A DNA stretch of 64,000 nucleotides. Source: Sinotaia quadrata. Taxonomy: Eukaryota > Mollusca > Gastropoda > Architaenioglossa > Viviparidae. The DNA lies in assembly GCA_028829895.1 (NCBI GenBank), contig CM054181.1, positions 106,369,360 to 106,433,359 of the forward strand, read 5' to 3'. The notes beneath the pieces were generated by a model. It had not been told where the DNA came from. It ran no database searches and saw only the letters and a program-made list of their open reading frames with translations. Position 1 is the first letter of the stretch, and every line of letters starts with the position of its first letter. The position numbers were made by a program, and so were the translations under genes. Below are positions 1 through 12,194 of the stretch, one piece after another.

Positions 1-420
1 ACAATGACGTCATTAATTTTGCCACTTTTATGTATTTCTGCGACTGATTGTTCACTTTCTATTCTTCTTTATTCTTCTGCGTGTGTGTTTTTTTTTTTAA
101 AAAAAAAGATTTGTTGTTGGCGATGTTTTATGTGTGCGCACGTGTGGTCGTTGTAAAAGCACAGAGAGTGGGAGACACATATAAAACACATTGACGGCCA
201 GGCCGGAGGCAATGAATACAACTCACCATGGACAACAATTTTTATAAGGGGGCAGAGGTGTGACCATAATGGAAACTAGTTAGCTATAGTTTTGTTTTTT
301 ATTGTGTGTGGACACATTCGGAATCTTGCGCTGCGGGCAGGTCAGTCAAATGTGCACGAATCACGTGAAAGAGACCAAGGTCGAAGTGAGAAATACCGCT
401 AGACAAGTTGGCACGCAGAC
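1..420. other. Non-coding, no feature recognised
   Basis: Unique AT-rich sequence with short homopolymer runs near 88-107. I see no exon, RNA gene or transposon end. Confidence 0.5.
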
Positions 421-456
<36 letters not shown>

Positions 457-507
457 TCACATAGATAGATAGATATATATATAGATAGATAGATAGATGG
501 ATGGATG

Positions 508-542
<35 letters not shown>

Positions 543-634
543 GGATAGATAGATAGATAGATGGATGAATGGATAGATAGATAGATAGATAGATAGATGG
601 ATGAATGGATAGATAGATAGATAGATAGATAGAA
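421..634. repeat. Compound (AC)n / (TAGA,TGGA)n microsatellite
   Basis: An AC dinucleotide run (about 423-455) passes directly into a long imperfect tetranucleotide tract of TAGA interrupted by TGGA and TGAA. Open frames across it are only translations of the repeat. Confidence 0.95.
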
Positions 635-1363
635 GCAGCAATACGACTGAATAGAATTAAAGCTATGCAAAAGCTAGCATTGGAAATAAATAATTGCTAG
701 TTTATTGCTTATTGATATTTGCCATTCGATTATTCTGATGATGACCACATTAAGAAGGAAGAGACAGATGCCAAAGAGTGATTGACAATGTTAATGGCGA
801 TGCTGCTTTGATCCATATTTCGGCTGCATTGGAGGATGACGATAATGATGATGATGATGATACGACGACGACGATTGAAAAAATATGTCATCTTAACGTT
901 GATTACTTCACCTCTAGTGTGCTTTGGAATAGTGTTTGCCATAATGCCATGAAAGTTCTTGATAACGTTCAAGGGAAGAAAACCAGCGACATAAAATGCG
1001 ATTTGTGGACACCACTAAGTAGAAGAATAGTACAGGGTGAGTGTAAAATATCTAATCTCTTAAACCTTTGAAACATAAATCTAAAATATTTATTTCAATA
1101 TGTCTAACTTCAACACGCTTCTTGGCAAAGTCTCAAACCTCTTAACGCTGAACGCAGCCTCGTAGCGATATGTCTGATAGCGAGCAGACAGACAATTTAA
1201 TAAAATGTTCACGTATAGTTGTTATTTGTTTCGTTTTTACACGGATTGTTTCATCTATCATTCTGCTTACTTGTATTTTTTTACAGTTTTATTTTTTAAT
1301 TTGCTCAAGTCTCGCAAAGTGAATGAAGACTGCGTCCATGACAAAATAAACTTTTACGGACAA

Positions 1364-1364
<1 letters not shown>
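635..1364. other. Non-coding, small GAT/ACG tract
   Basis: Mostly unique sequence. A short triplet tract (about 838-874) changes from GAT-type to ACG-type repeats. The open frame across it has no recognisable domain. Confidence 0.4.
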
Positions 1365-1412
<48 letters not shown>

Positions 1413-1419
1413 ACACACA
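1365..1419. repeat. (AC)n microsatellite
   Basis: Near-perfect AC dinucleotide run. Confidence 0.95.
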
Positions 1420-2312
1420 AGCACCAAATAATGCTGTTAATCACAAACATATACGCCGTTTGTACAATCATACAAACGTACGTACATACATAAGAGCAAA
1501 ATAAACATTTCATACACACAAACAAACACACATTCACACTGGCATGAGCATATGCGTATACATATTGTTAAATATATGCATGAGTATATATAATGCTTCT
1601 CGAATTAAGGAAAAACACAAATAATGAAGTTTTATTGTTTATAATGTCCTTCCTAACTTTCTTGTTTATTTCTTTGTTTCTTCGTTCATGGTTGTATTAT
1701 ATTTATTATCTTTATTAACATTCTTCTCTTGTTTATTTCTTTGTTTCTTCCTTCCTGGTTGCTGAATGTTTATTGGAGTTCAGTCGTCCTACGAAAGTTG
1801 ATCTCTGTGGTGGTCAGGAGAGGAGACGTGAGCATTGCGAGTGTCAATAATCACTGTGACATGCAGCCACGCCTTCACGTTTGCTTTTCTCAGTGCCCTC
1901 CAGTGTTGAGTATGCAAGATGGTCTCGTGTGACGTGTATTTTTCACACCAGTAAAGGTTCCATTGTTTTATTTATGTAGAAAGTAAAAACGATGGGTTGG
2001 CTTACCATCGTTTGGCTGTGAAGAAAGGATGTGTAAATATGTCAATATCCCATTTCTGACACAAGGAGAGAAAATTATGTTATTGTTGCTTTTGTATTCC
2101 CCTGTCTGCATAATTTAGCCATATATATATATATCCGTTTTTTTTCATTTATTCCTTTTATATTTTCTTCCTGAGCACATTCATCTATTTATTTGTTTAT
2201 TTTTTTAAATTCATTTCTTTATATTTTAATTCACTCTAACTGTGCTTACCAGTAATTTAACACAGAACTATTCTTGAACTAAATAAAATAGTGTAAACTA
2301 CTTCAAAGTATA
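1420..2312. other. Non-coding, no feature recognised
   Basis: AT-rich sequence with T-rich stretches. No exon or transposon end is visible. Confidence 0.45.
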
Positions 2313-2768
2313 ATAACCCGCTTGTATAAACTCTAGCAGTGTGATCAACAGCTCGCATTAACACTAGTAGTGTGATCAACAGCCCGCATTAAGACTAGCA
2401 ATGTGATCAACAGTTCGCATTCAGACTAGCAGTGAGATCAACAGCTCGCATTAATTCTAGGAGTGTGATAAACAGTCCGCATAAACTCTAGGTGTGTATT
2501 ATTAAATAGCTCGCATAAACTATAATAGTATGTGCTAAACATTTCGCGTAAATTCTAGCAGTGTTTGCATAAACTCTTGCAGTGAAAATAAATAGATCGC
2601 TTAAATACTAAAAGTATAATAAACAACTTGCGTAAAGTCTAGCAGTGTGATAAACAACTTGCGTAAAATCTAGAAGTGTGATAAACAACTTGCCTAAACC
2701 CCAGCAGTGTGATAATGTGTTGATCAGCTTGCCTAACCTCTAGCAGTGTGATAAACAGTTTGCATACA
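2313..2768. repeat. Degenerate ~37-bp minisatellite
   Basis: About a dozen diverged tandem units share the pattern 'ctagcagtgtgat(a/c)aaca' followed by 'gcataaa'. The units vary in length and sequence, so this is an old array. Confidence 0.85.
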
Positions 2769-3421
2769 TTGGTTATTCAGGAAGCACTGCTACTTTTACT
2801 CTTCACATAACTAGGCGTGTTCTCTTCACTGTAACCAATGTCAAGCTGCAAGGTACCAGTACAACTAGCCAGTGACGCATGCGGAATTTTAGTGACACTT
2901 TTTAACCTGCATCTGGGAGAGAGAAAAGAAACTGCAAAATGGAAATAAACGTGAAATCGGTTACGCATAATTATTCCAAGAAACCGTTTGGACGTGAATC
3001 GAAAACGAAATCAGTCACTATGAGCCCCAAAGCAAACAAATTAAACCTTTCTCCCCCAGAAACCCGAGTTACGGCATAACTCCCAGGAGTGCACAAGCCC
3101 AATCAGACTGCCCTGAGGTCGCTTGATTGAGTCGCTGTGTTTGAATTCATATCAAGTCCCGTTTTGTTCCCAGATAATCATAATGACTTGATTTAATCCA
3201 CGGCGAGCCGAAAGGGTTCCGAGTGAGAATTAGAGGTCTTTCCCCTCGCATCTACAGCAGTCTGCAAGCTTAATTCCACAACGTCTGTTTCTCGCCGACA
3301 GCACGCCACTCAAACCGTGTCCACCCTGATTTGGGTATGTCAGCTATACTTAACCTCACAATCCACAGTCCAGATGGAAGGAATGCATTTTTGCGAGTGT
3401 GCATGTGTGTATGTGCGTGTT

Positions 3422-3424
<3 letters not shown>
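2769..3424. other. Non-coding, no feature recognised
   Basis: A less repetitive, somewhat GC-richer stretch. I see no convincing exon or splice pair. Confidence 0.4.

Positions 3425-3488
<64 letters not shown>
3425..3488. repeat. (GA)n microsatellite
   Basis: Perfect GA run of about 64 bp. Confidence 0.97.
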
Positions 3489-3490
<2 letters not shown>

Positions 3491-3930
3491 ATTGAAGCGC
3501 CATTGGAGGTACCATAATTCTGTTCAGCTGAACACGTTGGCAGTATAAACAGAATAAAACAAATACACACTTCTGGAATTAAGCAAGGTCGGCGCAAGGT
3601 GTTTTAAAAGGATATTCCATACAAACAGATCGATCGGTCCTCTCACAGGTAATTACATGAAGTGGGAGACGACTCTGATCACATCAAAGCAATCATTCAA
3701 AGCTGTTTCTCACCTGCTCCGCCAGAACGAAAATGACTCGCAAAACTAGACATTAACCAAGTGGGTAAGCATAGACATCAATTGCTCTTCTGGTGCTATT
3801 AGTACGTTTCTTAGTTTTGTCATTGGGCATTTTGCTTGTCCTGTTTATGTGAGCAAAGTTAGCGGCGCGTGAGTTTGTTTGTATTAATGCGCACAAATTG
3901 AGTTTAAGGTTACATCACTTAATATTTAAC

Positions 3931-4004
<74 letters not shown>

Positions 4005-4018
4005 GTCTACCTATCTAT
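3931..4018. repeat. (CTAT)n microsatellite
   Basis: Tetranucleotide run of about 22 units with a few changes near its right end. Confidence 0.97.
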
Positions 4019-4119
4019 AACAGAGCAAATTTACCCATCCCTGCATTTCAATTTAATTGTTTCAAAGCAGTCACCAAAATGTCTATAATAACTTGGTCTA
4101 TGACCGTAATACTATTCAG

Positions 4120-4375
4120 AATATGTATATAGTAGACATCATGTATAGTTCACAATAGACATCTTTTATAGTTCACAGTAGAGATCATGTGTAGTTCACA
4201 GTAGAGATCATGCGTAGTTCACAGTGGAGATCATATATAATTCACAAATAGACCTCTCAAGTTGGGTACTGTTGAGGACAGTTTGCTGTAACATACATGT
4301 GTAGGTCACAGTAGACATCTTTTATAGCTCACAATGTATAATTCATGTATAATTCACAGTAGACATCTCAAGTTG
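4120..4375. repeat. Degenerate short minisatellite
   Basis: Diverged units of about 25-33 bp built on 'tagttcacagtagacatc'. Unit length is irregular. Confidence 0.7.
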
Positions 4376-5343
4376 TGCACGTGCATGAATTCAATCAATC
4401 ATGACCTTACAAAAATTCACTTATGTTCCAAATTTTAAATTAGAAATGTGCATATCGTGTTTAAGGCGCTGTCAAGCATATCTCAGCAGCACTAAAAATA
4501 AATACTAGATTGAAGGATTACTGCTTAAAATCTTCTTTCGAAGTCTGCTGGGTGTTCCCCACCTGCCATCAAACTTATCACATTACTATCTTCTAACAGG
4601 TGGGAAGGAGATGGATGTTATTTAGAAGATTCAGCATCTAGATTTTTGTAAATATAAGTACTAAGTGGTTTCTAATATGATCAGTTTGTATTTCTCGTGA
4701 CAGACAACCCCAACTAGGTGTTCATTCAAAAGACTTACAAAACATATCCATAAATGAATAACCCAAAAGAAACGTGTGTGCAATTTAAAACTTATTTAGC
4801 CTCAATAGGTGTGGGGGTGTGACCAATACAATAGTAGTGCAAACTCCACGCTAAAACGAATACGAATATTCATAAGCTGAAAATTACTGATACTTCTAGA
4901 AATGAACACTCTACGATTATCATGAATGTTTTGCTTAACAGTTTTCAGGAAAAGAAGTTGTCTATACTGTGATCGCACTCGCTCACACTATCCTGCACAG
5001 GTTCACACAGTTTGCACACTGATCGAAAGAATCGCACATCTATATCGAGGCCCGTGCATATTAGACTTGGCTCAACAATCAGGTGTTCAGCTGTTGAATG
5101 TGTACTTGCTAGTTAAACGTGGTGTGTTTGGTGGTAAACTCGCTCCTGATATAATAACCAGAACAGGTTGTGAGGTGGCCGTCTATACTTGTACTTCTTT
5201 CCTCAAAACAATTTTTGTTGAAACTAGATCTCACTATGACTGTGAGTACAAGTCTAACTGGGGCAATAAATAAAAGTAAGACAGTTTATTGGCTCAAAGC
5301 TACGCAAACTATTAAACTAAAACTAAAAGGATTGACTGCATCG
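4376..5343. other. Non-coding, no feature recognised
   Basis: Unique sequence. A 115-codon plus-strand open frame (4926-5273) shows no domain and no clear codon bias, so I do not call it a gene. Confidence 0.4.
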
Positions 5344-5443
5344 TTTGTACTTTGCCTCAGCGACTTCTGTCAAAAGGAATTTTCGTTGGCTCATTTGTAC
5401 TTTACCTCAGCGACTTCTGTCAAAAGGAATTTTCGTTGGCTCA
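5344..5443. repeat. 50-bp tandem duplication
   Basis: Positions 5344-5393 and 5394-5443 are two copies of the same 50 bp with about one mismatch, so the duplication is recent. Confidence 0.93.
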
Positions 5444-5854
5444 TTGGGTTCAAAAAGGTAAAGCTTTATATGTCTTAAGCCACAATAAAAATTAAAAAAA
5501 ACCATTGAAAGAATTTCTGTTAATTAATGTCCACCTTCAAAGCAGCAACAAGAAAAAAAATGATCATCTATTTTATGTCTTCTAGATTTCGTAACTTACT
5601 GAATCCACTTACAAATACAATTGCTTACTTCTGAAACTGATCGCTAGTTATCTTATCCTGGCTGTCAAATCCTGTCAAGTTATGTAATGTGTATATATAT
5701 ATATTATATATGATGTGTACATTCTTCCACATTTATCCTATTGCAAGAATGAAGATTGTGCGGGAATAAAGCAATTTAAATTCAATAAAAATTTTAACTT
5801 GCATACATTTGGATTCGAGGGTAGGCAAGGGCCAGTTATGTGCTATTTGGTAAG

Positions 5855-6602
5855 TGTGACACCAATGCCTCTTAGTTAATGGATATTATTATTATTAATT
5901 AATTAAACATCCAAACCTAATTACAAGTGTTGAAAACTTCATTTATTTTATTAATGATCCCCCAACAGACATCACTCGTCGGATATGTGGTAGCTGTAAA
6001 TGTTTTCTCTCTTCCACAACATTAAAGATAAACATTTACGGTCAGACAATCTTTCCGTAGGTGGAAAACTTCTTACTAAATGAGAAGACAAATCCGTCTT
6101 TAATCTATATTTAGCGAACCACCATCCACCCCATTTCTTCTCCAACATAAGGTTATCAATATGTGAAAGAAGGTCAATAAATTTATTAATAAATTTATGA
6201 AATCAGCAATCAAATATACATATGACAAATACAATGAAAAAGATTATTTGACATCAATTTTTCTAGGAAACACATTCAAACACTTTCAATAATTCACAGT
6301 CTTATGTCTAAAATACAAATTAAAAGTGATAAGAGAAACGAATTCTCTAAAGCAGGTAAACTTTTTAATCTCAGCCCATTGGCTGGTGTCGTTATCATAA
6401 ATCATAACCATTTGCTCATAGGAACTACTCACTGGTTTACATCAGCAATTTCTAGAACATTCTCAGCTCAAGTTATTTACTTCCAATTCTGATACTTACA
6501 AAAATACCATCAGAAGGAGTGCCCAAGGTTGAGTCACCTTGACAACTCAACAATTTTAGAATTACATTTGAAAATAGGGACAGGCAAATTCACTCTGCTA
6601 CA
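5855..6602 (-). mobile_element. Solo LTR, family A, internally deleted
   Basis: A 748-bp member of the LTR family best shown at 42500-44112, here in inverse orientation. It starts TGTGACACC and ends GCTACA, and is flanked by a perfect 5-bp target-site duplication, gtaag (5850-5854 and 6603-6607). Its outer parts match the full copies, but roughly 850 bp of the middle is absent. The intact ends and duplication show that it inserted as an LTR element and later became a solo LTR. Strand is given relative to the 42500 copy; the true transcription direction is unknown. Confidence 0.85.
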
Positions 6603-7199
6603 GTAAGTGTTCATCAAGTAAACCTTATAATTAGTCAAGCTGTAACTAATCAATCTTTAATGACCATCTCATCAATAGTTTTCTTATTGTCTTAAAATCT
6701 TCTTCACAGATAGGGAAACGTTAGTCATATGTTATCTAGTAAAATCAAGTAAATCTTTATCTAGTCGAGCTGTAATTAATCAATCTCTAATAACTATGTA
6801 GTCTACCTTATGAACATTTTTATGGGTCTTTGTTTAGGCTTTCAAAATTTGCTGCTAACATCCATGCTCTTAGCTGTAACAATATTGAAAATATATTTAT
6901 TGAATATTTAAACACTTGGATTTTTTTCTTGTTAAAATTAAATAATGCATTTCTTTTTCTTTTTTAAGATTTATTGCTTAATGTATTATGCATAATATCT
7001 ATATAATGAAAACAAAATAAGTAATAAAAATGTTATACCGTTTAAACTTTTCTTTTTAAAAAACGCGACCGGAAATTCCTATCAGTGTCCTGGGTTCAGA
7101 AACTTAAGGCGAACATTTCCCATTAGTTATTTCTTAGCCGGTGGCCTGTATTTGCAGCTACACCAAAATCAAAGCACATTTAACACTCGCGCGTGACTG
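6603..7199. other. Non-coding, no feature recognised
   Basis: AT-rich. Two similar short blocks near 6600-6660 and 6740-6790 share 'aatcaatctntaat' and look like a diverged local duplication. Confidence 0.4.
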
Positions 7200-7420
7200 T
7201 CTGAATGTTTGCGTCTTTGTGTGTTTGTGTCTTTGTGTCTGTGATTGCTTGTGTGTTTATGTGTTGTGTGTCTGTATGGCTATGTGAGAATGTTTGGGTG
7301 TGCGTATACCTCTGTGAGGGTTTGTGTGTGTGTCTGTGAGTGTTTCTACGTTTGTGTACTTGTGTACATGCATATGTGTAGGCCCCTATGCGCTTGTGTA
7401 TGTGTGTGTGTGTATGTATA

Positions 7421-7464
<44 letters not shown>

Positions 7465-7473
7465 TGTGTGTGT
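7200..7473. repeat. GT-rich tract ending in (GT)n
   Basis: Impure GT-rich DNA becomes an almost pure GT run at about 7400-7472. Confidence 0.9.
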
Positions 7474-9191
7474 GAATGATTGATTAGATATTGAATCCGA
7501 AATCCGAAGTGATCAAATTACAATCTCTGTAATCAATTGTGTTATGAGTGTTTGTTTTTCGTAGGCCTACGTATCCGTCTGTCAAGAACATCAAAGTGAC
7601 GTCATATTTAGTTTACAAACTAATGCAGCAACAACACTGTAAACGCTGTACAATTTTAAATGAAACAATTACGAATGTTTGAAAAATTTAACACTAATTT
7701 GTTGGTATATTTTAGCCCTGGCTGTTTTGTATAAAAAGACAAAATTAATCAGTTGTTTCATGATTGCGGGCTGGAGCATCCGTAGAATGTAAATTTCTGA
7801 ATCAAAGAGCATGTTCCCTTTAAATATTTTATATAATAAACAAATAAGATACTATCTTTTAATGTGGTTTATAATTTTAAAATATTTGATTGTGAAAAAT
7901 GCATCAAAATAGTTATTCAACCTGTGGCAAAGTAAATTTGCACCTCCCTATTTTTAATTTTAATTGTTATTTAAGTTGCTAAATTGTCAGAGTGGCCCGA
8001 TCTTGGGCACTCCTTATAGTGTTATTTTGAAAGTGTCTGAGTTGAAGTAAACAGCCTAAGGGAAGAATATTCTAGATTTGCTGACGTAGTGGAAACTGAG
8101 TGAGCAGGGTTTTTTTTTTTATTGTCCAATGATTATGATTTATGAGAACGAGATTAGCCAATGTGCTGAGTTTAAGGAGTTTACTTACATTAGAGAATTT
8201 TGCTGTCTATTCACTTTTGAATTTGAAGACAAAGAGAATATTTGGTTATAAAGGCAGATTGAGTGGTGAGTTTAAACTGACTGATTGAGAGAGAGTGGAC
8301 TTTGGAAACATTTCATACATTTTTCTATTGATATGTTATACTTTTGTTATGCAAAGATGTATTATGTAAGTTGATTTATTTACTACAAATGCTTGAACTT
8401 AGCTGCGACCATATAGTGTATTAATATGTTACATTGTTTGATACATTGTATTTATTGTACCATGTGTGCAAGGGGATAATGAGTACTTTTGCAGAGATTA
8501 TAGAAAGTTTGAGAATGGAGTGTCAGATAGAATGGAGTTGTAATCAGTAAGAAACTTAGGCCTGCTCCTTGGTTGTATGTTGCAGTCAGCAAGCAGCCTC
8601 TGATTTCTTCTTTCTTTGGGGTTGTGGTTGAGTCTCAGTGTGAGTGTGAGTTCAACCCTGAGCTGTGAGTCTCAAGTGGAGCCTCAAGTTCAGCTTTCAA
8701 GTTCCTAGCTACGCTTCGTTTATTCACTGGTCGTGACTTGAGTGACCGGGAAAGCAAGAAGAAACTTGCAAAGTGTGTTGCAGAGTGTGTAACCAAAAGG
8801 GAGTATGCTACATCCCTACTTTTGATGTACCAAAGCAAGAATGCTAAATACATCAGTCCAGGAAGATAACACAGTCATTGTGATTGCGTTCTGCTCAAGA
8901 AACTGCCAGCAAAAGAGTGCCAGGTCGGTTGAGAGTAACGACGTGTCAGTGTTTTCTTGCGCACGAGGAGAGAACACATGCTGAGTGTGGACATTTTGAC
9001 ACTATGATATGATTGAAAAGGCCAGTGAAAAGACTGTGGAAGCTGTACTTAATCCAGGTTATGTGAAGTTTATAATAACCTATTCTAATAACTCAATTTC
9101 TATTCTCTGAAAGGATTAACCTGCAATTTGTGTTGACTTTATTTTTGAAACTATAATTAGCTGTGATTTTATTATTATTATTATTATATAT

Positions 9192-9660
9192 ATGTAGAGA
9201 GAATTTAAACTATAATTACCCACATGTGTGTTCGTGGAATATTGATGTCAAATTATCTGTTCCATTGTAATTGTCATTTGTATAGTTGATTTTTCTTTTA
9301 ATAAATTTATTGTTAAATTTATTGACATTCATGGGCATTTTGATATTGATATTCTTATGTTGGAGAAGAAAGTGGGTGGGTGTACGTGCAGTGCACGCGT
9401 ACGTTTATCTGTAAATGTGTGTGCATGCGTGTATATGTAATTGAGTGTGTGATATGTGCATGTGATATATATGTAGAGAGAGACTTTAAACTATAATTGC
9501 CCACATGTGTGTTCATGGAATATTGATGTCAAATTATCTGTTTCATTGTAATTGTCATTTGTATAGTTGATTTTTCTTTTAATAAATTTATTTTTAAATT
9601 TGTTGACATTCTTACGCATATTAATATTGATATGCTTATGTTAGAGAAGAAAGTGGATGG
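9192..9660 (+). repeat. Direct duplication inside the LTR
   Basis: Two ~190-bp copies lie 279 bp apart, each running from 'atgtagagag' through 'gttgatttttcttttaat' to the 'gagaagaaagtgg' block. Other family A copies have this segment once. Confidence 0.85.
9381..9452 (+). repeat. Inverted-repeat partner of 10556-10635
   Basis: This GT-rich spacer between the two duplicated LTR halves matches the reverse complement of 10556-10635 nearly base for base, sharing 'tttatctgtaaatgtgtgtg' and 'gtatatgtaattgagtgtgt'. It is absent from the other family A LTRs. Confidence 0.8.
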
Positions 9661-10450
9661 ATGGGGGCTCGCTAAATATAGATTAAAGTCGTATTTGTCT
9701 TCTCCTTTAGTAAGAGTTTTCCACTGCAGAATACCTTATTTCGCTATAAATGTTTTATGTTGTGGAACTGTGAAAACGTTTACAACGCCAAAATATCCGC
9801 CAATTAAGAGACGAGTGGTGTCTGTTGAAGGATCATTAATAAAATAAAATTAATATTCTCATCACTTGAAATTAATTATGAAAGATTAATTAATAATAAT
9901 AATTATCTTCATTAACTAATACTCCGTTTCACACAACACTGTTTCTGTCCTTCTAGACTGGTTTGTATAGACGGTAAAACACGCTGTATACAACTTTCCT
10001 CTGATATTTCATTTGAGTTTAAAAACTTGTTTTTGTTGCCGTAATAGCGAGAGATATCTCTACGTTCATCTGAAAGAATTGAGGTTTTCAAAAAGGTTGG
10101 ATTTTTTCCTACAACACACACTCATAATTTGACATTCAAATTAGTATTGCTTAGTAAGCAGAGTAATGTGTAGTGAAATTTAAATACCTTAACGGTATAT
10201 TTTCAAGTACGAAACTTTTGAAATCACCGTTACGTTCTTGACTGAAATATTGGGTTGATGTACTTGTACAAAGACAAGTCTATGGTAAAGAAATCACTGC
10301 GAAGTTCTTGACTGCAATATCGGGTTGATGTACTTGATAGGTAAAAGAATCATCACTGAATTCTAAGTACACGGTTGCAACTCATACACTTCCAAAATAG
10401 TCGGCTAGTTGGTATTCGATTCTTTACGCATTTAGATAAAATATCTTATT

Positions 10451-10452
<2 letters not shown>

Positions 10453-10528
<76 letters not shown>
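10453..10528. repeat. (AC)n microsatellite
   Basis: Pure AC run of about 76 bp, followed by a short TA tract. Confidence 0.97.
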
Positions 10529-10534
<6 letters not shown>

Positions 10535-10555
10535 ATATATATATGTATACATACG

Positions 10556-10629
10556 CACACACTCAATTACATATACACGCTTGCACACACAGACACACAC
10601 ATTTACAGATAAACGCGTGCACCACATGT

Positions 10630-10662
<33 letters not shown>
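10556..10662. repeat. AC-rich tract, inverted partner of 9381-9452
   Basis: The first ~80 bp is the inverted match of the LTR spacer at 9381-9452. A pure AC run follows at about 10629-10662. Confidence 0.85.
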
Positions 10663-10665
<3 letters not shown>

Positions 10666-11356
10666 CTTTCATATTGTTGCGTAACAGCAACCACGTATGA
10701 CGACACAAAAAGATACAAAGTAGGAAACTGTCACAAACGTTGACGACTCCGAAAATAGTTATAAGTATTTCCGTTCGTTATTCTTCATCATCATCAAAAT
10801 TATTATTATTACTTTAAAAGTTTGCATTGCATCAAAACTTTATCACAAAAAATACATTAGGTGCATAATTGAAAAATTTCAGCACTTTTAGTTAGGAGCG
10901 TCCGAGTTAGTGATGATTGTTTACAAAGATGCAAAGAATAAGAATGAAGATGACTTGCGAGGAAATGCCCATTGTACTAAACATTTCATTGTTTTATAAT
11001 TATTTTTTTTTGTCTACGATATAAGGACAAATGGAAAGTTAAAATTTTCACCGCTCAGAGTAGTGCTAAAGTCGCTTTTGCACATTAGAATTGCTATTAT
11101 TTGCTTCATGTCTTTACGTGGCTCTCCAGTAGGACTGCAGCCAAGGAGATGCTCCCTAAATGCCTGAATACTTATACTCCTCGGTGCCAAAGTGCTGGCT
11201 ATAGCCAAGCCAGACAAGCACAAACGTGATGTTTACGACCCAAGCTTTGAGAATCAGACAACGCTATTTGCACGACAGACTGTTGAATGAAAGTATCTGT
11301 CAGTTAAGCAATTTGCTTCCAGCACTATGCACAACGTTCATAGTGTTCGTTCAAGA
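10663..11356. other. Non-coding, no feature recognised
   Basis: Unique sequence. A 69-codon minus-strand open frame (11014-11223) shows nothing recognisable. Confidence 0.4.
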
Positions 11357-11640
11357 TACATAAGCATTTCTTTCGGATAATGCCTGCTTGGTGTACATAA
11401 GCATTTCTTGCGGATAATGCCTGCTTGGTGTACATAAGCATTTCTTGCGGATAATGCTTGCTTGGTGTACATAAGCATGTCTTGTGAGTTGCTGATAATG
11501 TTTGCTAGGTGTACATAAGAATGCTTGCGAGTTGTTGATAATGCTTGTTAAGTGTACATAAGCATGTCTTGTGAGTTGCTGATAATGCTTGTTAAGTGTA
11601 CATAAGCATGTCTTGTGAGTTGCTGATAATGCTTGCTAGA
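11357..11640. repeat. 38-45 bp minisatellite
   Basis: About seven tandem units share 'gtgtacataagcat' and 'gataatgctt'. The left units are about 38 bp. The right units are longer because of an extra 'gtgagttgct' block. Confidence 0.9.
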
Positions 11641-12135
11641 TGATACACTAGAGGTATGCGAGCAGACTGGTGATTTCTACTTTGCATGTAACCGACAGAT
11701 TATTGCAGTAGTGATTTATTATGACTTTGTCCTACTTCTAATGAAATATTAAAAACATTATCTAAATTTAAACGATACGTTTAAAGTAATTGGTTGCATA
11801 GTTTTCATAGTCAGCACAAAATGGCTTTTCTGCAATTAATATTTGAAGATCCTAAGGGAACAGAAAAATACACATGGTTTTTTTTTTTTTGGTTTTATAG
11901 GGGCACGCAATATCTGCCTGCTTGTATTTAAAAAAAAAAATAGCATGTAAATGATCGACTTTCTCTGTTTTACACACACACAACATTGTACTCACTTTTC
12001 TCCTAGGAAAAGTGTTCTCTGCATGCATTTGCATTGAGTATTATACATATGCGTGTATATAAATATATTTATGTATACATGCACATAGAGCTCATATATA
12101 ATTCGGTCAACATTCATGCCCGGCAACTCCATTTT

Positions 12136-12137
<2 letters not shown>
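11641..12137. other. Non-coding, no feature recognised
   Basis: AT-rich with T and A homopolymers near 11878-11940. Nothing else is seen. Confidence 0.4.
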
Positions 12138-12183
<46 letters not shown>

Positions 12184-12194
12184 ACACACACACG
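12138..12194. repeat. (AC)n microsatellite
   Basis: AC run with one interruption near its right end. Confidence 0.95.

Larger units (their letters stand above)
7923..9933 (+). mobile_element. Solo LTR, family A, with internal duplication
   Basis: A 2011-bp copy of LTR family A, starting TGTGGCAAAG and ending TTTCACA. The flanks caacc (7918-7922) and caaca (9934-9938) look like a 5-bp target-site duplication with one later change. It exceeds the 1.6-kb norm because a segment is duplicated (about 9192-9380 and 9471-9660) around a GT-rich patch. No ORF of note lies inside. Confidence 0.8.

Noticed and set aside
299..670. Open frames rich in Tyr-Leu-Ser-Ile on the minus strand, here and at 27550-27799
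   Set aside because: Direct translation of the GATA-type microsatellite.
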